Shown here in pieces: positions 8,734-17,715 of a stretch of DNA of 38,875 nucleotides (positions are counted from its first letter, which is position 1; every line of letters begins with the position of its first letter). Origin of the DNA: an uncultured Sphingobacteriaceae bacterium (GTDB taxonomy: Bacteria > Bacteroidota > Bacteroidia > Sphingobacteriales > Sphingobacteriaceae). The DNA lies in NCBI GenBank assembly GCA_946887045.1, contig CAMPKC010000044.1, positions 1 to 38,875 of the forward strand. The letters run 5' to 3'. A program made the position numbers and the translations under genes. Below the pieces are notes generated by a model that saw nothing but the letters and a program-made list of their open reading frames with translations, was not told where the DNA came from and searched no databases.

Positions 8734-9078
8734 TTTTCTTTAAATGAAATCACAGATTCTTTGAAAGATATGCGCCTTTCTTTATAAACAATTCCCCTTT
8801 TGTTAAAGACATGGGCACTTTTCCCGAAAACAACACAACTTGTTTTCGGAACAATTGATCTTTCGTTGAAGACTATTGAGATTTCACTGAGGACAATTGG
8901 CATTGTACTGAATACAAATGAAGTTTTATTAAAAACAATTAGAATTGTGTTAACAACAATTGAATTTTCCTTGAAGATAATTGGCGTTGTATTAAACAAA
9001 GATGAGATTTCACTAAGACAATTGGCATTGTTTTAACAACAATTGAGCTTTTCATTTAAACAACTCGCGTTGCACTCC
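8734..9078. repeat. Array 1: about 16.5 degenerate 21-bp units
   Basis: Units begin at 8734, 8755, 8776, 8797, 8818, 8839, 8860, 8881, 8902, 8923, 8944, 8965, 8986, 9007, 9027, 9048 and 9069. Every step is 21 bases except one step of 20 (9007 to 9027). Units are strongly diverged but share a pattern of T-rich start, central TTRAA and ACAATTG-like end. In the right half, two unit types alternate: one starting ATTGT or GTTGT and one starting nTTTY. This gives a 42-bp higher-order period. The ATTGT units are dyad-symmetric, for example ATTGTTTTAACAACAAT at 9027-9043. Confidence 0.85.
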
Positions 9079-9192
9079 ATATTCTGACGTTTTCTGTACA
9101 TCCTTAACCTATCAATTACACGAAACGGGGAAAGGAATCAAACAAAAGTACTCTTCCTATCGCAAAATCGTCTTCGTTTACCACGAGCGAGT

Positions 9193-9224
9193 CTGTGCAA
9201 TCGTTCCCGGGCACGATTGCACAG
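9193..9224. repeat. Perfect 12-bp inverted repeat upstream of pectate lyase
   Basis: CTGTGCAATCGT pairs perfectly with ACGATTGCACAG around the 8-base loop TCCCGGGC. The hairpin lies about 110 bases before the pectate lyase start and next to a REP-like TTCGTTTACCACGAG stretch. It resembles the palindromic part of the REP elements elsewhere in the window, where GCGATTGCATCGC is found. It could be a decayed REP or a regulatory structure. Confidence 0.6.
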
Positions 9225-9336
9225 TTTCATTCAAACATCAGCAAGATTTGCATCGTTCTTGTCTATCAGGTTTCCGTTAAGCTCATTAGGAACCTGGCCT
9301 TTATAAACCATTTATATAACTAAAATTAAAACCAAA

Positions 9337-10434
9337 ATGACTAGAAATCAAATCCTGTCAGCAGCACTTGGCGTTGTCTTGTGTGCTTCATTGTCTTATT
9401 GTTCCAAATCAGAGGTGAACGAAAGCCAGACAGAAGAATTAACCACCGGATCCGGATCAAAAGCTCAAGTATCAGCTTCATTCGGTTTGGTTGGATTTGC
9501 AACTCAAAACGGCGGAACCACAGGCGGTTCTGGCGGTACTACAGTTACGGCAACTACCTATGCGCAGCTAAAATCATATCTTGAAAGCTCTACCAGGTAC
9601 GTCGTAAGGGTAGACAGACGGATTTATAATGGCACAAAGGGGGGCTCCATTAATGTAAATTCTAATAAAACTCTTTTAGGTGTCGGTTCAGCCGGATTTT
9701 TAGATGGCATCGGACTGAACATCAGCAGCAAGAGTAATATTATCATTCAAAATGTAAAGATCACCCTAACTTCTATTACAGATCGCACCGATCCTACGGT
9801 TTACGACCCTGACGGGGACGAAGGACGCCCTCAGATTATTGTTAATGGCGGTGATTGTATCGGTATCCAGGGAAGCAGTTCAAGAGTTTGGATCGACCAT
9901 TGTGAAATATACAATGAAAACCCTTCAACTCAAACAAACCAGGATCTTTACGACGGACTGATTGATATAAAACACACCAGTCAGTACATTACTATTTCAT
10001 GGAATTACTTCCACGACAATCACAAAACTCACCTGGTGGGCTCTTCTGATACCGATAACTCAGACAGAAAACTAACGTTCCACCACAACTGGTACCGGAA
10101 CATCAAATCGCGTCTTCCGTTAAACCGCTTTGGCCAGGCACACGTTTACAACAACTATTACAACGCTATTGGCTCTTCGGCTATCGACTCCAGAATGGGT
10201 GCCTGTGTTAAGATCGAGAATAATGTATTTGAAACTGTAAGAAGCCCGATCATCAGCTCTGGCACCACACCGGGAAAATACCAGATATCAGGCAACTCAT
10301 TCAGTGGAATTACAGGAACTGCTGCACCAACAAGCTCTACCTGCAGTTTCACGCCCTCATATTCTTACACGATGGATGCAACCAGCAGTGTAAAAACTGA
10401 GGTAACCACCAAGGCGGGAATAGGTAAAATTTAA
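9337..10434 (+). CDS. Pectate lyase, PL1 family, predicted lipoprotein
   Basis: A 365-residue secreted pectate lyase of polysaccharide lyase family 1, which cleaves polygalacturonate by beta-elimination. The N-terminus is a signal peptide ending in a lipobox-like LSYC, so the enzyme is probably a surface or periplasmic lipoprotein. A Ser/Thr/Gly-rich linker (to about residue 75) precedes a right-handed beta-helix. Family motifs are SSSRVWIDHCEIY (the vWiDH motif), LIDIKHTSQYITISWNYFHDHN-like strands, HHNWYRNIKSRLPLNRFGQAH with the catalytic Arg region, and VYNNYYNAIGSS. Asp clusters (DPDGDEGRP, QDLYDGLIDIK) are candidate calcium ligands. It is monocistronic. Export and family are secure; exact pectin preference is unknown. 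Confidence 0.93.
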   Translation: MTRNQILSAALGVVLCASLSYCSKSEVNESQTEELTTGSGSKAQVSASFGLVGFATQNGGTTGGSGGTTVTATTYAQLKSYLESSTRYVVRVDRRIYNGTKGGSINVNSNKTLLGVGSAGFLDGIGLNISSKSNIIIQNVKITLTSITDRTDPTVYDPDGDEGRPQIIVNGGDCIGIQGSSSRVWIDHCEIYNENPSTQTNQDLYDGLIDIKHTSQYITISWNYFHDNHKTHLVGSSDTDNSDRKLTFHHNWYRNIKSRLPLNRFGQAHVYNNYYNAIGSSAIDSRMGACVKIENNVFETVRSPIISSGTTPGKYQISGNSFSGITGTAAPTSSTCSFTPSYSYTMDATSSVKTEVTTKAGIGKI

Positions 10435-10556
10435 GGATATTAAAGGTGGCCAGAGCTTAGGCCCCTTTATTAGGAACGTCAGTAAAATACATTTACAAAT
10501 TCCCAAGAGCTGGTCACAGATTCCTAAAAGCGGAGGAAAAGTTTCGCTACGGATTA

Positions 10557-10829
10557 TTAAAAGTCGAATAAATCGTCTAAAAATGATTTCTTCTTTTTAT
10601 GATGACCATGCTGTCCTTTATGATGATCGCTATCGTGTTCGCCATATCCATATCGTTTATAGTCAGACTCATAATTTTCTCTTTTTGAATAATGATCGGC
10701 AGAACGCTCGATAATTTTCTCCAATTCACCCCGGTCTAACCATATACCTCTGCAATCTGGGCAATAGTCAATCTCTATTCCTTTTTTATCGGCCAGCAAT
10801 AAGGTGGCCTGGCAATTTGGACATTTCAT
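10557..10829 (-). CDS. zf-TFIIB-type zinc ribbon protein
   Basis: A 90-residue cytosolic protein with a single zinc ribbon formed by CPNC at residues 3-6 and CPDC at 23-26, followed by RGIWLDRGELEKII. This is the standard signature of the zf-TFIIB family of small bacterial proteins of unknown role. The second half is low-complexity, rich in Tyr, Asp, His and Lys (HHKGQHGHHKKKK), and ends in a hydrophobic FLDDLFDF motif. That tail could bind metal or a partner protein. The gene is separate from its glycan-degrading neighbours by more than 100 bases on each side. Confidence 0.88.
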   Translation of the reverse strand: MKCPNCQATLLLADKKGIEIDYCPDCRGIWLDRGELEKIIERSADHYSKRENYESDYKRYGYGEHDSDHHKGQHGHHKKKKSFLDDLFDF

Positions 10830-10954
10830 AATACGCTTGTTAGATATATATAAGAAATTAGATTATAAAAGTTTTTAAATCTCTCTCCTGAACACGATTA
10901 ACCAGATTAGAATGAGAGATCCTTAAATAGATTTTAGGAGCAATGCTACGCGAT

Positions 10955-12880
10955 CTACTTCTTCTTTATCCTGGTTTTTAAATCAGCAATTTGCATAGTG
11001 ATCATACGTCCGATTGGTTTTCCACCCCGATAGGTAATTACTTTCAATGTTGCAGCATCTTTCGGAACAATCAACGATTCGGTATACTTCGGATAAAAAT
11101 TATCCGGAAAAGAATTATCAAAGGTATAATGAATATCTAATCCTGGGATTTCTGTACTAAGTTCTACTCGTAAAGTATTGCCAGGTCCGGCGGAAGGAAG
11201 AAAAATAGGGTCGTATATACTTGGAGAGTATTTTACCTCTGCAATGTCGAACCGTTTAAAATGATCTTCCACTTTACCATAAAAATTGGTCCAGTTTTTT
11301 TTATTAACCGGCGACCATACCGATTCTGCAATAGCCAGAGCACGTGGCCACACCATATATTCTGCATGACGCATATTATAGATATTCTCTGTCCACAGAT
11401 TAGCCTGCCCGCCTTTTACATACTTTATGTCGGCAATACCCTCTCCCGGATCAAATTGATAGGCCTTGTTTAAACGTAAGGAAGCATATACTTTAGGTTC
11501 TATGGCTACATCTCCCTGCATATAATCGAGGTAAGCATAGGTGCTGGGGCTCATCACCACCTCATGACCTAACTGGGCTGCTTTTATACCGCCTTCAACA
11601 CCGCGCCAACTCATAACAGCTGTGGATTGAGATGGACCGCCTTCCAGTATCTCATCCCATCCAATAAACTTTTTCCCTTTGCCTATCACAATGGCCTCTA
11701 CCCTTCTGGTAAAATACCCCTGTACTTCTTCCATTGTTTTAAGGCCTTCTTTTAACATCAATTCTTTTATAGCAGGGTTCTTTTCCCAAAAATTGTGCGG
11801 CGCTTCATCGCCTCCCATATGTATATATTCAAACGGAAACAGGGCTGCTACTTCAGTTATAACTTTATCCAAAAACTCGTAAACCTTTTCGTTTGCAGGG
11901 CATAAAGTATTATCTACTAAAGCAATCGGAGGTGCGCCCCTCGACCAATCCATAATCTGTTCGCCCGAACGGACATTGTATTTTTCTACGCCTGGTGTAC
12001 AAGACAATTCGGGATAGGATACTACGGCAGCCAGGCTATGTCCCGGTACATCTATTTCCGGCAGAATATTTACGAAACGTTCGGACGCATATTGGATTAG
12101 TTCCTTCACATCTTCATGAGTATAAAACCCTCCGTAATCTCTCGGCTCTGTAGGTGTAGGCGGAGAAAAAGTCCCGAACTGCCCTGTTTTATTTACCCTC
12201 CAAGCCCCAACCTCAGTAAGTTTAGGTAAACTTTTTATCTGTATCCTCCAGCCTTCATCGTCGGTTAAATGAAGATGTAATAGATTATACTTGTACTTCA
12301 CCATATTATCGATGAATTTCTTTACCTCTTGTTTGGTGAAGAAATGTCTCGACACGTCGAACATTAATCCGCGCCATCCAAACCTGGGATAATCGGTGAT
12401 CGTTACACAAGGAAGCTGCCATGCTCCTCTTTTCAAAACCGTTTCGCTTTCAATTTCTTTTGGAAATAGTTGCACTAAGGATTGCACACCATAAAACAAA
12501 CCTGCCGGTTGATTAGCTTTTACTGTAACGTTTTTCGGATTTATCAGCAAACGATAGCCCTCTTTTCCTAAAGTAGTATCCGCTGTGCTATTTATTTGCA
12601 ACCTGATTGCGGCATTATCATCTTTAACAGTACTACTGGTATTTACCTTAATTCCGGTGGCTGTAGTAATTCTTTTCCTTAACAGCGCAAGGGTTGTCGC
12701 TAGCTCAGAAGAAGCAGGGGATTTTATAGTAATTTCTTCGGGAAGTGTAAAAAAGCCTTCTGTTCTTATAAGTTCAACAGGTTCGGGGATAATAGCAATT
12801 TTGCCAGTTCTGTCTTGTGCAAAGGCAGATAAACTTATCAAACAAAAAGATACAAAGGTTATAAATCGGCTCGTGTTCAT
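10955..12880 (-). CDS. Beta-N-acetylhexosaminidase, GH20 family
   Basis: A 641-residue exported glycoside hydrolase of family 20, which removes terminal N-acetylhexosamines from glycans by substrate-assisted catalysis. The ATG at 12880 is chosen because it opens a signal peptide (RFITFVSFCLISLSAFAQ); an in-frame ATG 96 bases upstream would bury it. Residues about 30-160 form the GH20b domain (IPEPVELIRTEG, GYRLLI). The catalytic barrel follows with YPRFGWRGLMFDVSRHF, HLHLTDDEGWRIQI and LPEIDVPGHSLA. The catalytic Asp-Glu pair is D358-E359 in HMGGDEAP. An AYLDYMQGD segment and LWTENIYN close the site. The C-terminus holds a beta-sandwich (about 565-635) like those in other bacterial hexosaminidases. 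The stop is about 125 bases from the zinc-ribbon gene. Confidence 0.95.
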   Translation of the reverse strand: MNTSRFITFVSFCLISLSAFAQDRTGKIAIIPEPVELIRTEGFFTLPEEITIKSPASSELATTLALLRKRITTATGIKVNTSSTVKDDNAAIRLQINSTADTTLGKEGYRLLINPKNVTVKANQPAGLFYGVQSLVQLFPKEIESETVLKRGAWQLPCVTITDYPRFGWRGLMFDVSRHFFTKQEVKKFIDNMVKYKYNLLHLHLTDDEGWRIQIKSLPKLTEVGAWRVNKTGQFGTFSPPTPTEPRDYGGFYTHEDVKELIQYASERFVNILPEIDVPGHSLAAVVSYPELSCTPGVEKYNVRSGEQIMDWSRGAPPIALVDNTLCPANEKVYEFLDKVITEVAALFPFEYIHMGGDEAPHNFWEKNPAIKELMLKEGLKTMEEVQGYFTRRVEAIVIGKGKKFIGWDEILEGGPSQSTAVMSWRGVEGGIKAAQLGHEVVMSPSTYAYLDYMQGDVAIEPKVYASLRLNKAYQFDPGEGIADIKYVKGGQANLWTENIYNMRHAEYMVWPRALAIAESVWSPVNKKNWTNFYGKVEDHFKRFDIAEVKYSPSIYDPIFLPSAGPGNTLRVELSTEIPGLDIHYTFDNSFPDNFYPKYTESLIVPKDAATLKVITYRGGKPIGRMITMQIADLKTRIKKK

Positions 12881-13047
12881 TAACTTGCTTAAAGTGCGAA
12901 AATAGGCATTATGATAATTTGATAAACTCTGGATGTGATTTTTTATTGCTTTTATGTCTGCATCAAGGCCTATCACATTCCGATTTACCCCACCCCATCC
13001 AGCGCAGGCATCTCCCCTTGCGCTGATCTATCTTGGATTATACGGAT

Positions 13048-13078
13048 AAAACCGAATCTCTTTTTGAGACCCGGTTTA
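13048..13078 (-). terminator. Putative terminator after PL1 gene
   Basis: AAAACCG and CGGTTT flank an inner CTC/GAG pairing with a T/A loop, forming an imperfect stem. It lies about 65 bases past the stop of the pectate lyase on the minus strand, and the minus strand then reads a short T run. Its position between two minus-strand genes fits a terminator. Confidence 0.45.
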
Positions 13079-13142
13079 AAGGTCATATAGTTAAAACTGA
13101 TAAAGAGTTGATTCTTATTATTTAATGAACTTTTTAACTGGA

Positions 13143-14672
13143 TTAACTAATCGTATCGATATTGTTGCCAAGATTGCGGTAATTGATTTTTTCGTGAGGG
13201 TTAGTACCATTAAGGTATTCTTCAACATTTGTATATACATCGCCGTCCGAATCCATAGCGCCATCTTTGGAATTTTTCGGATCAAACTTGTGTTTGATTT
13301 CCCACGTGTCAGGCATACCATCTCCGTCGCTGTCAACAGGTACCTGGGCTGGATTGAATGTCAGGTTAGGATAACCCCCAACTTCCGCAACATCTTTAAT
13401 GATACCGGTTGCAGTCATCGGTTTTCCAGTACGTACCATCTCGGTTACACGTGTATCAACAGCATCACGTTTTGGTAGAGTAGCGCCTGCCTTCGCCAGT
13501 ACCGACTCGTAAGCGGCACCAGCTGTGTGGTGTGGTGCTACCGGCCAGCCTACAAACGGGGTATTCACGCGGGCAAGCGTCTCTGGTCCGCGCATACCGG
13601 CCCAGTTGCTTTTGTTTAGCTCTTCATTACCGTGCATGATGTTACCGGCAACATACCATTTGCCCGGACGGTTAGTTTCCTTTTTGTACCAGTCGCCTTC
13701 CTTCCATGCACTGCCGGGAGAATACATGCTGCGTTGTTCGATACGGGCAAACACTGCGCGCATGTTTTCATTAGTAGCCGGACCCGGTTTGAAATAGTTA
13801 TTGATAAGATTGATCATTGAAGTTTCATCGCCACCATCTACCGAACGGTGCTGCCAATTGAAAACCACATTGTTCCGGAAATCAAAAGGACCTGACATCC
13901 CTATGGAAGGATTCCGGGCCGTGTTGCTGGCAAACAGGTTATGATGGAAGGTAGATGGGTTTCCTCCCCAGGTTCCGCCAAAAGCATGCCCTCTGGCATT
14001 TAACGCTTCGCTGGAAATAGTCCATTGAACGGTTATATGTTCTGCAGCATCTTTTATTTGTGTGCTTCCGTCTAACGATGGTCGCATGTGGCGGTAGAGC
14101 GAAATATTTTCGTCCATACCCCAGCTTGTAGAACAATGGTCGATAATAATGTGATGGTCCGGATTTCCACCTATATTATCATCACCCTGTCCGCCTGTAG
14201 GAACGCCTCGGCGTACACGCAGGTGGCGGATAATCACATTGTGTGTGTTGATATTAAGCGTTCCGGCAATACAAATACCATCGCCCGGCGCGGATTGGCC
14301 GGCAATTGTGATGTCGGGATGATTGATATTGAGATCTCCGTTAACTTTGAGCGTACCTGCAACACGAAAGACAACAGTACGTGGCCCCTGAGTCTCTAAA
14401 GCAGCACGAAAACTTCCCGGACCATTATCGTTAAGATTTGTGACAGCAATAACTTTGCCTCCACGTCCTCCGGTGGTAAACATACCACCTCCCCATGCTC
14501 CTGGAAATGCAGGGATAGCACCCTCGGGTAATCGGGTAGGATGTGGAGGTATTTGTCCTGATTCAGGCTGCCCGACAGCATTGTTAATATTTTGTGCATT
14601 CGCGCCCTCACCCAGACATAAAAAAGCAAACAAAAGCAAACTCGATGCGAAAACTTGATAGGATCTTTTCAT
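13143..14672 (-). CDS. Pectate lyase-like PL1 protein with calcium-loop tail
   Basis: A 509-residue exported polysaccharide lyase. The signal peptide (VFASSLLLFAFLCLGEGANAQ) follows the ATG at 14672. A second ATG at 14702 is in frame and preceded by a near duplicate of the same start sequence (ATGAAAAGATTCTAT against ATGAAAAGATCCTAT), so the exact start is uncertain. The beta-helix shows AFPGAWGGGMFTTGGRGG, GSFRAALETQGPRTVVF, HVIIRHLRVR-like strands and HHIIIDHCSTSWGMDENIS, all typical of PL1 lyases that act on pectin. The last 70 residues contain DSDGDGMPDTWE and DSDGDVYTNVEEY, thrombospondin-type-3-like calcium loops common at the end of such Bacteroidota enzymes. It is divergent from the GH2 gene. 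Confidence 0.92.
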   Translation of the reverse strand: MKRSYQVFASSLLLFAFLCLGEGANAQNINNAVGQPESGQIPPHPTRLPEGAIPAFPGAWGGGMFTTGGRGGKVIAVTNLNDNGPGSFRAALETQGPRTVVFRVAGTLKVNGDLNINHPDITIAGQSAPGDGICIAGTLNINTHNVIIRHLRVRRGVPTGGQGDDNIGGNPDHHIIIDHCSTSWGMDENISLYRHMRPSLDGSTQIKDAAEHITVQWTISSEALNARGHAFGGTWGGNPSTFHHNLFASNTARNPSIGMSGPFDFRNNVVFNWQHRSVDGGDETSMINLINNYFKPGPATNENMRAVFARIEQRSMYSPGSAWKEGDWYKKETNRPGKWYVAGNIMHGNEELNKSNWAGMRGPETLARVNTPFVGWPVAPHHTAGAAYESVLAKAGATLPKRDAVDTRVTEMVRTGKPMTATGIIKDVAEVGGYPNLTFNPAQVPVDSDGDGMPDTWEIKHKFDPKNSKDGAMDSDGDVYTNVEEYLNGTNPHEKINYRNLGNNIDTIS

Positions 14673-15014
14673 TTTTTTTAAATTCTTATAGAATCTTTTC
14701 ATTGATTTATAAATTCTACCTGAATATATACGAAAGCCATCTGAATAAGTGTAACATTTACGTTCAACGGGGGATTATGGGGAATCGGTTTGACAGTCTA
14801 AAGGCAAGCAGAATTATAAATCTCGTCTGATTTTCTACTTTGTAATGATGAGGCTAAACTCACATTCAGATTGTACAGCTCAAGCGGGACTATCTAAAGA
14901 ACGCAACTAAAAAACTATGCAGTTAAAAAAAAAGAATGCATAGATATAATGTCAAACAATATTTAAAAGGTTTATGCCTTACTTTGTTGATATTTTCTTT
15001 GGATAATTAAAACC
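14673..15014. promoter_or_regulatory. 342-bp divergent upstream region, PL1 and GH2
   Basis: This gap must hold the promoters of two divergently transcribed glycan-degrading genes. TTACTTTG at 14979-14986, 28 bases before the GH2 start, differs from the TAnnTTTG -7 consensus by one base. No clear -33 element, operator dyad or coding region was found, so shared regulation is possible but not shown. Confidence 0.35.
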
Positions 15015-17510
15015 ATGATAAGATTTATAAAATCCCAAGTTTTGGCATTAGCGCTATGTTTGCTTATTACAAAAAATGTTTCTGCCCAACCCGGCTTCGG
15101 CAAAGCGGAGAAAATCAATGCCGATTGGCGTTTTCACCTTGGTGAAACTGACCCTAAAATAACGATAGATGCACGTGACCGATCCTGGAGATCTATACAG
15201 TTGCCCCACGACTGGACCATCAAGCAGACCTACAACCCCTCACTTGCCAGTGCTACAGGATTTCTTCCGGGAGGTATAGGCTGGTACAAAAAAAACCTTA
15301 CTATCTCCAAAGAAGATGAGGGAAAGAAACTTTATCTCTATTTTGAGGGAGTTTATAACCGAAGCGAAGTTTTTGTAAACGATCAATCTTTAGGTAAACG
15401 TCCTAACGGTTATATTTCATTTAGCTACGATATTACTCCTCACATCAAATATGGAGCAGAAAACCAAATTACTGTTCGTGTAGACCATAGTCAGGATGCT
15501 GATTCCCGCTGGTACACAGGCTCAGGAATCTATCGCGATGTTTACCTTGTTCGTGCAAATCCTGTCCATCTTGAGCAATGGGGAGTATATGCCTTTCCAG
15601 AGGTAAAGGGCAGCAAGGGGATCCTTAATGTACAAACAGCGCTAACCAACGAGTCGCCATCGAGTGCCGGCATATCCATCGTTAATGAGCTCCTGGATAA
15701 AAGCGGAGCCGTTTTGGATAAAAAAACGAGTAAGCTAACACTTGCCAAAAACAGCAGACGGGAAGTAAAGACTGATCTTTCGGTAAATAATCCAAAATTA
15801 TGGAGCCTGGATGCACCTAATCTTTACAGGCTGCGCACAACCGTTCTCCAAAACAATAAGATCATCGACAGCACTACAGTTGTTACAGGCTTCCGTACCT
15901 ATAAGTTTGATCCCGACAAGGGCTTTGCCCTTAATGGTAAAAACATGAAAGTGAAAGGGGTATGTTTACATCACGATTCGGGTGTGCTGGGCGCAGAAGT
16001 GTATCCCGAAGTGTGGCGCCGTCGTTTATTAACATTGAAATCACTTGGTGTAAATGCCATCCGAACCAGTCACAATCCCCAGGCTCCGTCGCTTTATAAT
16101 CTCTGTGACGAACTGGGACTACTAGTGATGAACGAGGCCTTCGACGAATGGGAATTCCCCAAACGCAAATGGCTTCAAGGCTGGAACGTCGGCACTCCCG
16201 GGCATCAGGGATCTTTCGATTTCTTCAAAGAATGGGGAGAAAGAGACCTGGCAGATATGGTAAAAAGAGACCGTAACCATATTTCGATATTTGCCTGGAG
16301 CATCGGCAATGAGGTAGATTATCCAAACGATCCCTACTCCCACCCAATACTTGCCGGTAACACCGAAGGTGGCTTTACACAGCCAATGTATGGCGGCTAT
16401 AAAAAAGATGCTCCGGATGCAATGCGTTTGGGCGATATTGCCAAAAGACTTGCCGCAGTAGTTAAAAAGTATGATACAAGCCGTCCGGTAACTGCTGGCT
16501 TGGCCGGCGTGGCCATGTCTAACGAAACAGAATACCCTGGCACACTGGACATTGCGGGGTATAATTACACAGAAAGCCGCTATATCTCAGATCATAAAAA
16601 ATATCCTAAGCGTGTAATATACGGCAGTGAAAACCGCCACGACCTGACCGCATGGAAAGCGGTAACAGATAACGAACATATTTTTGGACAGTTCTTGTGG
16701 ACCGGGATCGATTATTTGGGTGAGTCTGGTCGTTGGCCGGCCCGCGGATTCTATTCAGGACTATTGGATTTTGCCGGCTTCATCAAACCAAGAGGCTATT
16801 TCCGCCAGTCGCTATGGTCAGATAAACCTATGGCCTACCTGGGCACATACGTACTTAGAGGAGGTGGTGCTTCCGCCGATGCATGGTCTATGCTCGAATC
16901 AACACAAGTTCCGCAAAGAGCCCAGATTCCTTCAATGGATGCATGGCCAATCTGGAACTACCAAACCGGACAGATGATCCGTGTAGTTGCCTATACCAAC
17001 GCGGCAAAAGCACGTCTGGAACTGAATGGAACGGTAGTTGGCCCGACTAAAGACTATGACCAAAAAACCGGCATTATCTATTGGGACATTCCCTATGCCG
17101 CAGGCAAACTTGAACTGGTAGGCATGGATACTAAAGGAAAGGAAACCATCCGTCACCAGCTACAATCCAGCAAACGTCCGCACGCAATCAAAGTACTCCA
17201 AGGCGAACAGCTGCAGGTTAAAGCAGACGGGATAGCTCAGATTGAACTGCAGGTGATTGATGAAGACGGTATTCCGGTAGCAACCGCTGATGATGAGATA
17301 ACCTGTGAAATTTCCGGAAACGCCCGATTACTCGGTATGGAAGCCGGAGATAATTCGGATGTAAGTGATTATACGGATAACAAGCAGCGTGCTTTCCATG
17401 GAAAAATGATTGTCTACATACAAGCAAAGGGTAAAGCCTCCGATGAAGTAATGGTACGTTTCAGCGCACCATGGCTCAAGCCAGCCATCGTTAGGGTTAA
17501 ATTGCTGTAA
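15015..17510 (+). CDS. Glycoside hydrolase family 2, beta-galactosidase-like
   Basis: An 831-residue exported GH2 enzyme. A signal peptide (residues 1-24, ending VSAQ) is followed by the sugar-binding jelly-roll domain (WRSIQLPHDWTIK, GIGWYKKNL, FEGVYNRSEVFVND) and the immunoglobulin-like domain (about 190-300). The TIM barrel begins near 305 with FALNGKNMKVKGVCLHHDSG, then NAIRTSHNPQAP. The acid/base is Glu433 in WSIGNEVD and the nucleophile is Glu539 in YGSENRHD. DYLGESGRWPARG and two C-terminal beta domains (about 620-830) match the DUF4982-type architecture of Bacteroidota GH2 enzymes. Substrates in this subgroup include galactosides and uronides; the exact one is unknown. Neighbouring pectate lyases suggest side-chain removal from pectic glycans. 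A strong hairpin follows the stop. Confidence 0.93.
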   Translation: MIRFIKSQVLALALCLLITKNVSAQPGFGKAEKINADWRFHLGETDPKITIDARDRSWRSIQLPHDWTIKQTYNPSLASATGFLPGGIGWYKKNLTISKEDEGKKLYLYFEGVYNRSEVFVNDQSLGKRPNGYISFSYDITPHIKYGAENQITVRVDHSQDADSRWYTGSGIYRDVYLVRANPVHLEQWGVYAFPEVKGSKGILNVQTALTNESPSSAGISIVNELLDKSGAVLDKKTSKLTLAKNSRREVKTDLSVNNPKLWSLDAPNLYRLRTTVLQNNKIIDSTTVVTGFRTYKFDPDKGFALNGKNMKVKGVCLHHDSGVLGAEVYPEVWRRRLLTLKSLGVNAIRTSHNPQAPSLYNLCDELGLLVMNEAFDEWEFPKRKWLQGWNVGTPGHQGSFDFFKEWGERDLADMVKRDRNHISIFAWSIGNEVDYPNDPYSHPILAGNTEGGFTQPMYGGYKKDAPDAMRLGDIAKRLAAVVKKYDTSRPVTAGLAGVAMSNETEYPGTLDIAGYNYTESRYISDHKKYPKRVIYGSENRHDLTAWKAVTDNEHIFGQFLWTGIDYLGESGRWPARGFYSGLLDFAGFIKPRGYFRQSLWSDKPMAYLGTYVLRGGGASADAWSMLESTQVPQRAQIPSMDAWPIWNYQTGQMIRVVAYTNAAKARLELNGTVVGPTKDYDQKTGIIYWDIPYAAGKLELVGMDTKGKETIRHQLQSSKRPHAIKVLQGEQLQVKADGIAQIELQVIDEDGIPVATADDEITCEISGNARLLGMEAGDNSDVSDYTDNKQRAFHGKMIVYIQAKGKASDEVMVRFSAPWLKPAIVRVKLL

Positions 17511-17520
17511 AAATGGAACG

Positions 17521-17560
17521 TAGGTATGGGTAAATCCTAATGCATTTTTACCCATACCTA
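17521..17560 (+). terminator. Perfect 14-bp hairpin after GH2 gene
   Basis: TAGGTATGGGTAAA pairs perfectly with TTTACCCATACCTA across a 12-base loop, eleven bases after the GH2 stop. No long T run follows on the plus strand, but position and stem length favour a transcription terminator. Confidence 0.65.
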
Positions 17561-17599
17561 TTGCTTCCACCAGTTTGGGTTGATGCCGTTGTTTAGTTT

Positions 17600-17651
17600 G
17601 ATGCACAAGTACTCAGCCCTCCTTCAGCGCTGCATACTGCACCAAAATGAG
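17600..17651 (+). repeat. Interspersed ~50-bp repeat, copy A
   Basis: Contains GCACAAGTACTCAGCCCT and GCGCTGCATACTGCACC, matching copies near 23850, 33896 and 38629. It lies between the GH2 terminator and the T9SS remnant. Function is unknown; see the finding on this repeat family. Confidence 0.7.
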
Positions 17652-17715
17652 TGAAAAAAGATCATCGTGTAAGAATGGGAACTGGCGATTTTTTTTGTTA
17701 ATTAGGCTTAATTAG

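Larger units (their letters stand above)
8542..9336. other. 795-bp gene-free region holding a 21-bp array and hairpins
   Basis: No convincing gene lies between the DUF808 gene and the pectate lyase. The region holds a dyad AACGGTT/AACCGTT near 8583-8603, a 6-bp hairpin CGCCCT/AGGGCG at 8679-8700, the 21-bp array at 8734-9078, a degraded REP (TCGTCTTCGTTTACCACGAG, near 9168) and a perfect 12-bp stem at 9193-9224. Open frames inside the array are by-products of the period being a multiple of three. Confidence 0.7.

Noticed and set aside
8691..8999. 102-residue minus-strand frame with heptad-like repeats in array 1
   Set aside because: The seven-residue period simply reflects the 21-bp DNA period. 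An overlapping frame on the other strand is open for the same reason, and neither has a ribosome-binding signal or known homology.
8800..9036. 78-residue plus-strand frame in array 1
   Set aside because: Same cause: the frame stays open because each unit is a multiple of three bases.
13125..13478. 117-residue frame antisense to the PL1 gene
   Set aside because: It overlaps the well-supported lyase C-terminus and has no recognisable domain.
14791..14822. Sigma70-like TTGACA with TTATAA
   Set aside because: Bacteroidota vegetative promoters use the TTTG/TAnnTTTG pattern, so the resemblance is probably chance.
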